Shown here: in pieces, positions 1-4,678 of the stretch
How positions within the stretch are numbered: position 1 is the first letter of the stretch
Layout of the letters: the number at the start of each line of letters is the position of its first letter
Source: Gammaproteobacteria bacterium
GTDB taxonomy: Bacteria > Pseudomonadota > Gammaproteobacteria > QOAV01
Reading direction: 5' to 3'
Length of the DNA stretch: 5,345 bases
NCBI GenBank assembly: GCA_003972845.1
Contig: QOAV01000087.1
Location: 1 to 5,345 of the forward strand
The notes under the pieces: model-generated
The model's database searches: none
What the model was told of the DNA's origin: nothing
Seen by the model: only the letters and a program-made list of their open reading frames with translations
Translations under genes and position numbers: made by a program

Positions 1-12
1 GTTGATGGCGCC

Positions 13-609
13 ATGACAAAAAGACTTCTCCGGGCTGGAACTCTGGGCCTGCTGTGTAGTTTCACTCCAGTTGCGGCGCAGGCACACATGGGCTTCAGCC
101 GCTTCGACGTGGTGGAAGGCGTACTGAATCCGCTGTTGTCCATGAGTACGCTGTTGTTGCCGGTGGTGACGGGTTTGTGGGTCGCGTTTTGCCGTCGTTG
201 TTTCGGCGCACGGCTGGCGATTTTCGCACTGGCGGTGCTGGTGGGCGCGGGTGCTCAGACTCAGGGCGTGGTCATGCCGTATGCCGACAGCATGGTTTTT
301 GTTGCGCTGATCGCCACCGGGCTGGCAACGATATTCGCCTGGCAAGCGCCATTCCGGCTGGCTGCGCCGTGGCTGGCCTTGTCCGGTTGGTCGCTGGGGC
401 AGTTGAACATGATCAAGGAGACCGGAACACTGAAAGACCCGCTGCTGTTTGCATTTGGCATTGCCGTGGGCAGCGGTCTGCTGGCGGTTTATTTCGCCGG
501 CGTCATTCGCGCCAGACGTTTTTCCTGGCTGCCCATTGCGGGCAGGGTATTGGCCAGCTGGATTACTGCGGCGGGGCTGATGGTGTGGGTGCTACAGGTC
601 TATCAGTAG
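13..609 (+). CDS. HupE/UreJ-like integral membrane protein lacking the usual metal-binding histidines
   Basis: This 198-residue protein has a signal-like N-terminus (cleavage plausible after AAQA, residues 21-24, leaving an N-terminal His) and about six hydrophobic segments (roughly 42-60, 67-87, 92-110, 115-130, 143-165, 175-196). The length, the early GVLNPLLSM...VTGLW pattern (37-55) and the C-terminal RVLASWITAAGLM pattern match the HupE/UreJ family, whose members are inner-membrane proteins linked to nickel or cobalt uptake for hydrogenase and urease. In that family the first helix normally reads HPLxGxDHLLAM and a middle helix carries HGHAHG. Here the equivalent positions hold N, S and T, and an SGWSLGQ stretch, so metal transport is doubtful and the function is unknown. 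The ATG forms ATGA with a TGA at 14-16 that closes another frame, so an upstream gene outside the window may be translationally coupled to it. It converges with the thioredoxin gene across 24 bases in which I see no terminator. Family assignment is moderately sure. Confidence 0.7.
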   Translation: MTKRLLRAGTLGLLCSFTPVAAQAHMGFSRFDVVEGVLNPLLSMSTLLLPVVTGLWVAFCRRCFGARLAIFALAVLVGAGAQTQGVVMPYADSMVFVALIATGLATIFAWQAPFRLAAPWLALSGWSLGQLNMIKETGTLKDPLLFAFGIAVGSGLLAVYFAGVIRARRFSWLPIAGRVLASWITAAGLMVWVLQVYQ

Positions 610-633
610 AGGCGGATGTGCCCGTCCAACGCG

Positions 634-1128
634 CTATTCGTCAATCAGCGCAGTAATCATCTCCGCAATCTCTGGCGCCGCCCAGTCGGTACCGCCAAAC
701 AACGTGTAACGAATTTTTCCGGTCTTGTCGATGATGAAGTTGGCGGGTACGGCGAAAGCGTTCCAGGCGGCAATCGCCTCACCTTCCGGGTCCATAAGTA
801 TGGTGAATTCCGGTTTGATTTCGTTTACGAAGGCTTGCACTTCTTCCTGGTTTTCACCCATGTCCACCGCGAGGATGTCAAACGGCTTGCCGTCAAATGA
901 TTTCAATAATTTGTTCATGGAGGGCATTTCCTTGCGGCAGGGGCCGCAGTAGGTGGCCCAGAACTGTACCAGCACGACTTTGCCCTTGTAATCATTCAGA
1001 TCATAAGTCTTGCCATCCAGTCCCTGTACTTTCAGCGCCGGAGTGGGGCCATCGAAAGGCTTTAGATTGGCAGCGAAAGCCGGCGCAGACAGAACCAGCG
1101 CGACGAGCAAAGAGATGATCTTTTTCAC
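634..1128 (-). CDS. exported TlpA-like thioredoxin-fold protein (thiol:disulfide oxidoreductase)
   Basis: A 164-residue protein with a typical Sec signal peptide (lysines at 2-3, hydrophobic core 4-17, cleavage after APAFA at about residue 19), so it acts in the periplasm. The mature part is a TlpA/ResA-type thioredoxin fold: beta strand VVLVQFWATY (51-60), active-site CGPC (61-64) and the expected cis-proline at P128 in FAVPANF. In this family the two cysteines usually reduce disulfides in apocytochromes c or other envelope proteins. The nearby c-type cytochrome gene is compatible with that but does not prove it. The start is GTG at 1128. It overlaps the TGA of the upstream hydrolase-like gene as GTGA, and a GGAG Shine-Dalgarno (1139-1142 on the plus strand) lies 10 bases before it, so the two genes are very likely translationally coupled. 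The exact substrate is unknown. Confidence 0.9.
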   Translation of the reverse strand: MKKIISLLVALVLSAPAFAANLKPFDGPTPALKVQGLDGKTYDLNDYKGKVVLVQFWATYCGPCRKEMPSMNKLLKSFDGKPFDILAVDMGENQEEVQAFVNEIKPEFTILMDPEGEAIAAWNAFAVPANFIIDKTGKIRYTLFGGTDWAAPEIAEMITALIDE

Positions 1129-1961
1129 GGTATCAGTACTCCGTCCTTGTAATGAGTCAATGTGTACAGGCTGGCCTTGATGACGCCGGCAAGCTGGGCG
1201 GTAACGACATCCTCCGCCAGGTTGGAGTCTTCGCGGTTATAAAAATAGCCGCGCACAGCGGGTATAATCATGGTCATGACCCGGCTGCCGCCTGCTTCCA
1301 GTTTTTTCTTCAGTAATGGCAGCCCCCAGCGATTGGGCGTTCTTTCGCCTTCCAGCACAAGGATGGGAACGTCGGTTTTGCCGACGGCGTCGATGAAAAC
1401 GGGTGGTTTGCCCGGCTCCGGTGGTTTTGCGTTCAGGCGCGGAAACATCATGATGATGCCGCCCAGACCAGTTTCTTCACTGGAGCTGCCTGCGCCATAT
1501 TTTTCTTTCCATTTGGCTGCGCCATTGAGGGCGACGGCGGCGGCGTCGCCACCGGCGATCAAATAGACTTTCTTGCCGGTTTTTTTACGCGCATTTTCAA
1601 TAATTTTCACGATGTCATCGCCGGAGATGCTTTTGATGCTGCTGGGCAGCTTGGGCAGCATGTAGGCGCTGAGCATATCAGGCATCCAGGTTTCGATGCC
1701 GTCTTCCGCCAGCATGGAGGCGGTTTGCTCCTCGTTCGAGCTGCCGCCTTCGTCGCAGGCGAATCCGAGCAGCATTTCGTCGCCATCAGCAATATAGTCC
1801 CGGATATCCACTTCCGTATCGTCATTGAGCATGATGGTGATGGGTTCCATGGCTTGTGCCGGGATGGCTTGCAGTACAACTACCGCCAGCATCAGAAAAA
1901 TGAAGGCAAGCGTACGGAACACATGAAACGGCGGAATAGGGTGAAAGCTCATATCTGTCAT
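1125..1961 (-). CDS. predicted exported alpha/beta-hydrolase-like protein with a degenerate catalytic site
   Basis: A 278-residue protein starting with a signal peptide (long N-region, hydrophobic core about 17-32, cleavage after IPAQA at about 37), so probably periplasmic. The rest resembles an alpha/beta-hydrolase fold: strand MLLGFACDEGG (63-73), strand plus nucleophile-elbow position KVYLIAGGDAAA (131-142), and strand plus acid-loop position DVPILVLEGERTPN (197-210). A late segment (about 229-240) is where the catalytic His would be expected. At the elbow the usual G-x-S-x-G is replaced by G-G-D-A-A (Asp139), and the loop that usually gives GxxDP reads GERTPN, so normal serine-hydrolase chemistry looks lost. 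I do not recognise a named family, and the fold call is by pattern only. It is the first gene of a two-gene leftward unit with the thioredoxin gene. No clear Shine-Dalgarno supports the ATG at 1961, and an in-frame ATG three codons later is possible. Confidence 0.65.
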   Translation of the reverse strand: MTDMSFHPIPPFHVFRTLAFIFLMLAVVVLQAIPAQAMEPITIMLNDDTEVDIRDYIADGDEMLLGFACDEGGSSNEEQTASMLAEDGIETWMPDMLSAYMLPKLPSSIKSISGDDIVKIIENARKKTGKKVYLIAGGDAAAVALNGAAKWKEKYGAGSSSEETGLGGIIMMFPRLNAKPPEPGKPPVFIDAVGKTDVPILVLEGERTPNRWGLPLLKKKLEAGGSRVMTMIIPAVRGYFYNREDSNLAEDVVTAQLAGVIKASLYTLTHYKDGVLIP

Positions 1962-2080
1962 TGTATTATGGGTTCGATCCGAATGAACGCTTTATTCGCA
2001 TCAATTGTGAATGAATGTTTACCTGCAATGCTGAATTATAAGCAAATAATGTAATATTAATATACAGGCAACTCCGTCGA
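1962..2080. promoter_or_regulatory. AT-rich divergent intergenic region (hydrolase-like gene / cytochrome gene)
   Basis: This 119-base stretch separates two divergent genes and is clearly richer in A and T than its flanks, mainly at 2001-2064, so promoters for both directions are expected here. TATAAG at 2037-2042 and TAATAT at 2052-2057 could be -10 elements for the cytochrome gene, and TATAAT reads on the minus strand at 2035-2040. None has a convincing -35 at 16-18 bases, so I assign no exact promoter. An imperfect inverted repeat (7-base arms ATTCGCA / TGTGAAT with one mismatch and a 5-base spacer) lies at 1994-2012 and could be an operator. It does not match the CRP or FNR consensus. Confidence 0.4.
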
Positions 2081-2785
2081 ATGAAAACATACAAGGTTTC
2101 AATGCTGAGAAGTAGTCGTGGCCTGGCCCGCCTGTTGCACCAGTCTTGCCTGTGGCTAAGCGTGATCTCCCTCATCGGTGTAACGGGGTTGCTGGCTTTC
2201 CCCATTGAGACAAACGCCGAGACCCTGCAGGAGGTCATGGCGAGAAAGCCGGATATTGTTAACGGCAAGAAAGTGTATCAGCTTTGCGCCACCTGTCATC
2301 TGAGTACTGGATGGGGAAAAAAAGACGGCACTTTTCCGGTGATAGCGAGCCAGCATCGCAATATCATCCTGAAAGAAATGGTGGATGTACTCAGCCGCAA
2401 GCGCCAGAACCCCACCATGTTTCCCTTTATTGATCCGAAGCTGCTGGGTGGCTGGCAATCCATTGCGGATGTGGCGGCCTATGTTGACCAGCTGCCCCCG
2501 GACCCGAACCCGGGCACGGGCAGCGGCGAAAATATAAAGCGCGGCGCAGAGATCTATCAGCAGAAATGCGTTGTTTGCCATGGCTCATCGGCTGAGGGCG
2601 ACAACGAGAAATTTTATCCGCGTCTGCGCGGGCAGCATTATGGCTACCTCAAGCGTGAGCTGGAGTTCATACAGGGAGGGTTTCGCAAAAATGCCGATCC
2701 GGTCATGCTGACACAGTTGAAAACCTTGAGCGCAGAAGAAATCGATGCGGTGGCGGATTATCTTTCGCGCCTGATGCAGCAGTAA
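2081..2785 (+). CDS. exported diheme cytochrome c, c4-like
   Basis: A 234-residue protein with an N-terminal export signal (hydrophobic core about 24-40, likely cleavage after ETNA near residue 46) and two heme-attachment motifs, CATCH (69-73) and CVVCH (163-167). Each half repeats the cytochrome c4 plan: CxxCH, then FP/YP...QH...L, then a conserved Met as the probable distal heme ligand (M113 in NPTMFP, M209 in DPVML), and a closing helix (IADVAAYV, EIDAVADYLSRL). The second half, with PRLRGQHYGYL, is the closer match. Cytochromes c4 are periplasmic electron carriers that usually feed terminal oxidases. The partner here cannot be told. The annotated ATG has no good ribosome site. An ATG at 2102 (residue 8) is preceded by AAGG at 2093-2096, five bases away, and may be the true start. 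The first domain is more divergent than the second. It converges with yggS. Confidence 0.9.
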   Translation: MKTYKVSMLRSSRGLARLLHQSCLWLSVISLIGVTGLLAFPIETNAETLQEVMARKPDIVNGKKVYQLCATCHLSTGWGKKDGTFPVIASQHRNIILKEMVDVLSRKRQNPTMFPFIDPKLLGGWQSIADVAAYVDQLPPDPNPGTGSGENIKRGAEIYQQKCVVCHGSSAEGDNEKFYPRLRGQHYGYLKRELEFIQGGFRKNADPVMLTQLKTLSAEEIDAVADYLSRLMQQ

Positions 2786-2811
2786 GACGCCGGTCAACCC
2801 AGGGAATTGCC

Positions 2812-2833
2812 GACGCAGCGCTTCGGCGCAGTC
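2812..2833. terminator. UUCG-tetraloop hairpin between convergent genes, possible terminator
   Basis: GCGC-TTCG-GCGC forms a perfect four-pair stem (2818-2821 / 2826-2829) closed by C-G on a TTCG loop, the extra-stable cUUCGg type when read on the plus strand. GAC (2812-2814) and GTC (2831-2833) can extend the stem across an internal mismatch. It sits 26 bases after the cytochrome stop and touches the yggS stop codon. No T-run follows on either strand, so it is at best a weak intrinsic terminator or an RNA 3'-end stabiliser. Confidence 0.3.
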
Positions 2834-3518
2834 ACGGATAAGTCCGCGGCCCGAAAATATCCGTGCCGATGCGCACCATGGTCGCCCCCTCGGCGATGGC
2901 GGCTTCCATGTCTCCCGACATGCCCATGGATAGCGTGTCCAGATCCAGGCCCTGACGATTCAGGTCCAGCAGCGCTTCGCGCATGCGTCTGAAAATCGCC
3001 CGTTGCTCATCAAATTCTGTGGCTTTTTGCGGTATGGCCATCAGGCCGCGCAGGCGTAAACGGGGTAACTGATCAACTTGTTCCGCCAGTTGTGGCAGTT
3101 GCTGCAGCAACACGCCGGACTTGCCTGCCTGCTCGCTGATATTCACCTCCAGACAGACATCCAGTGGTTCCCGCTGAGCCGGCCGCTGATCATTCAGGCG
3201 TCGCGCAATTTTCAGGCGGTCAATACTGTGTACCCAGTCAAAATGGGCGGCAATCTCCCGGGTTTTGTTACTCTGGATCGAGCCGATGAAATGCCATTCC
3301 AGCGGCAATGATCGCAGTTGCCGGATCTTGTCCAGTGCTTCCTGCACATAGTTTTCGCCGAAAGCCGTTTGCCCCAGTTCGTGAATGCTGCGGATGTCGT
3401 CGGCGCTGCGGGTTTTGCTGACAGCAATCAGGCGAACTCTGTTAGTATTGAATTTTGTCGGACGCGGCGCTTTTTTAATTCGCTCGACAACGGCCTGATA
3501 ACGCAGTTCCAGAGACAT
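2832..3518 (-). CDS. yggS: YggS/PLPBP-family pyridoxal 5'-phosphate homeostasis protein
   Basis: From the ATG at 3518 this gives 228 residues, the usual length for the family. Family hallmarks appear in order: LIAVSKT with the PLP-binding lysine K35, FGENYVQE (53-60), WHFIGSIQSNK (75-85), LRGLMAIP (156-163), LSMGMSGDMEAAI (196-208) and VRIGTDIFGPR (215-225). The last two form the phosphate-binding part of the fold III-type barrel. YggS proteins are cytosolic, bind PLP without known catalysis and keep vitamin B6 and amino-acid pools balanced. The frame stays open upstream to 3659, but that extension would run antisense into pilT and is not family-like. AAGG (3528-3531 on the plus strand), 9 bases before the ATG at 3518, supports the shorter start. 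yggS next to divergent pilT matches the Pseudomonas arrangement, but the proC gene that often follows yggS is absent here. Confidence 0.95.
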   Translation of the reverse strand: MSLELRYQAVVERIKKAPRPTKFNTNRVRLIAVSKTRSADDIRSIHELGQTAFGENYVQEALDKIRQLRSLPLEWHFIGSIQSNKTREIAAHFDWVHSIDRLKIARRLNDQRPAQREPLDVCLEVNISEQAGKSGVLLQQLPQLAEQVDQLPRLRLRGLMAIPQKATEFDEQRAIFRRMREALLDLNRQGLDLDTLSMGMSGDMEAAIAEGATMVRIGTDIFGPRTYP

Positions 3519-3529
3519 GTATACATACC

Positions 3530-3557
3530 TTGAGTGATGGGAAATCTGATCTATACT
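3530..3557 (+). promoter_or_regulatory. predicted sigma-70 promoter for pilT(U)
   Basis: TTGAGT (3530-3535) and TATACT (3552-3557) are separated by 16 bases and match the -35 (4 of 6) and -10 (5 of 6) consensus. Transcription would start near 3564, giving a leader of about 39 bases before the pilT ATG at 3603. This was found by eye and not tested. Its -10 overlaps the opposing yggS -10. Confidence 0.55.
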
Positions 3558-3578
3558 TTTTCCATGTAACGCAACCAA
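3550..3578 (-). promoter_or_regulatory. predicted sigma-70 promoter for yggS
   Basis: On the minus strand TTGGTT (plus-strand 3573-3578) and TATAGA (3550-3555) are separated by 17 bases and match the -35 in 3 of 6 and the -10 in 4 of 6 positions. The start would fall near 3543, about 25 bases before the yggS ATG at 3518, which agrees with the shorter yggS start. Its -10 overlaps the pilT -10 by four bases, so polymerase probably cannot occupy both at once. Confidence 0.4.
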
Positions 3579-3602
3579 AGCCCGAAAAGGTTTAATCGAA
3601 CT

Positions 3603-4673
3603 ATGGATATTACGGAACTTCTTGGATTTGCCGTGAAGCACAATGCTTCGGACTTGCACATGTCATCAGCAATGCCGCCGATGATACGTGTCGACGGCAG
3701 CATCAAGCAAATCAACGTGGACGCCTTTTCGGCCGAGGAGGTCAAGGACATGGTCTACGATGTCATGAATGACCGCCAGCGCAAGGTGCTCGAGGACGAA
3801 TACGAAATCGACTTCTCATTCGAGTTGCCCAATGTGGCGCGTTTTCGTGTCAACGTGTTTAATACTGATCGCGGTACTGCGGCGGTTTTCAGAACCATTC
3901 CCAGCAAGGTGCTGACTCTGGACCACCTTGATGCGCCGGCGATTTTCAAGAACATATCGGATCAGCCGCGTGGTCTGGTGCTGGTCACCGGCCCCACCGG
4001 TTCCGGTAAATCGACCACGCTGGCGGCGATGATCGATTACATCAACGACAGTCGGGCAGAGCACATACTCACGATCGAGGATCCGATCGAATTTGTTCAC
4101 AAGAGCAAGAACTGCCTGATCAACCAGAGAGAACTGGGCGAGCATACCCACAGTTTCGCCAATGCCCTGAGATCCGCCTTGCGTGAAGACCCCGACGTCA
4201 TACTCATCGGTGAATTGCGGGATCTGGAGACCATCCGCCTGGCCATGACCGCGGCGGAAACCGGTCATCTGGTATTCGGCACCTTGCATACCAGTTCGGC
4301 GGCCAAGACCATCGACCGTATCATTGACGTGTTCCCGGCGGCAGAAAAAGAAATGATTCGCTCCATGCTGTCCGAATCCCTGCGCGCGGTCATTGCGCAG
4401 ACCCTGCTCAAGAAAGTCGGCAGCGGTCGGGTTGCCTGTCACGAAATACTGATCAATACACACGCGATACGCAATCTGATCCGGGAAAACAAGGTACCGC
4501 AAATCTATTCAGCATTGCAGACCGGCCAGGCCGCCGGTATGCGTACCATGGACATGGCCTTGCAGGAACTGGTGCAAAAAGGCGTGGTTAGTGTAGACGA
4601 AGCCATGCGCAAGGCGGAAAACAAGGCCGCGTTCGGTCAGTTCAAGAATCAGCGTGTGGCTGCAGCAGGATAA
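3603..4673 (+). CDS. pilT: type IV pilus retraction ATPase PilT
   Basis: A full-length 356-residue PilT, slightly longer than the roughly 344 residues common in the family because of a short C-terminal tail. The N-terminal PAS-like domain opens with MDITELL and continues to about residue 100 (ASDLH, MIRVDG, ARFRVNVF). The RecA-like ATPase domain follows with Walker A GPTGSGKS (130-137), Asp box TIEDPIEF (157-164), Walker B VILIGELRD (199-207, with the catalytic Glu204) and His box HLVFGTLHT (222-230). The C-terminal AIRNLIRE motif (288-295), needed for retraction in studied PilT proteins, is intact. The protein forms a hexameric cytoplasmic motor that depolymerises the pilus, driving twitching motility and DNA uptake. 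Family members usually read GEMRD in Walker B, so GELRD here is a mild change. The ATG has only a distant AAAAGG (3585-3590). pilU follows 5 bases after the stop, suggesting one operon. Confidence 0.97.
   Translation: MDITELLGFAVKHNASDLHMSSAMPPMIRVDGSIKQINVDAFSAEEVKDMVYDVMNDRQRKVLEDEYEIDFSFELPNVARFRVNVFNTDRGTAAVFRTIPSKVLTLDHLDAPAIFKNISDQPRGLVLVTGPTGSGKSTTLAAMIDYINDSRAEHILTIEDPIEFVHKSKNCLINQRELGEHTHSFANALRSALREDPDVILIGELRDLETIRLAMTAAETGHLVFGTLHTSSAAKTIDRIIDVFPAAEKEMIRSMLSESLRAVIAQTLLKKVGSGRVACHEILINTHAIRNLIRENKVPQIYSALQTGQAAGMRTMDMALQELVQKGVVSVDEAMRKAENKAAFGQFKNQRVAAAG
3994..4012 (+). repeat. 19-base exact repeat in the Walker A region, copy 1 (pilT)
   Basis: ccaccggttccggtaaatc encodes part of the P-loop of PilT and recurs exactly at 5094-5112 in pilU. 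It reflects shared ancestry and codon choice of the two ATPases. It shows that P-loop DNA in this genome can be identical over a length close to a short assembly k-mer, which matters for the suspected chimera at the second copy. Confidence 0.9.
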
Positions 4674-4678
4674 ATACT

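Noticed and set aside
631..651. Hairpin GCGCT / AGCGC at the convergent end of the thioredoxin gene, considered as a terminator
   Set aside because: Only five pairs with an 11-base loop, mostly inside the coding end, and no T-run on either strand.
177..656. Alternative +frame open stretch overlapping the HupE-like gene
   Set aside because: Composition is low in hydrophobic pattern and rich in R, G and A, typical of an off-frame reading. The frame at 13-609 gives a coherent membrane protein.
3519..3659. Upstream extension of the yggS frame by 47 codons to an ATG at 3659
   Set aside because: It would run antisense into the first 57 bases of pilT and across both promoters. It is unlike any YggS N-terminus, whereas the ATG at 3518 has a Shine-Dalgarno and gives the usual family length.
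3816..4502. Long open frame antisense to pilT (228 codons)
   Set aside because: It lies wholly inside a clear pilT gene, shows no family pattern, and is the kind of shadow frame expected opposite a GC-biased gene.
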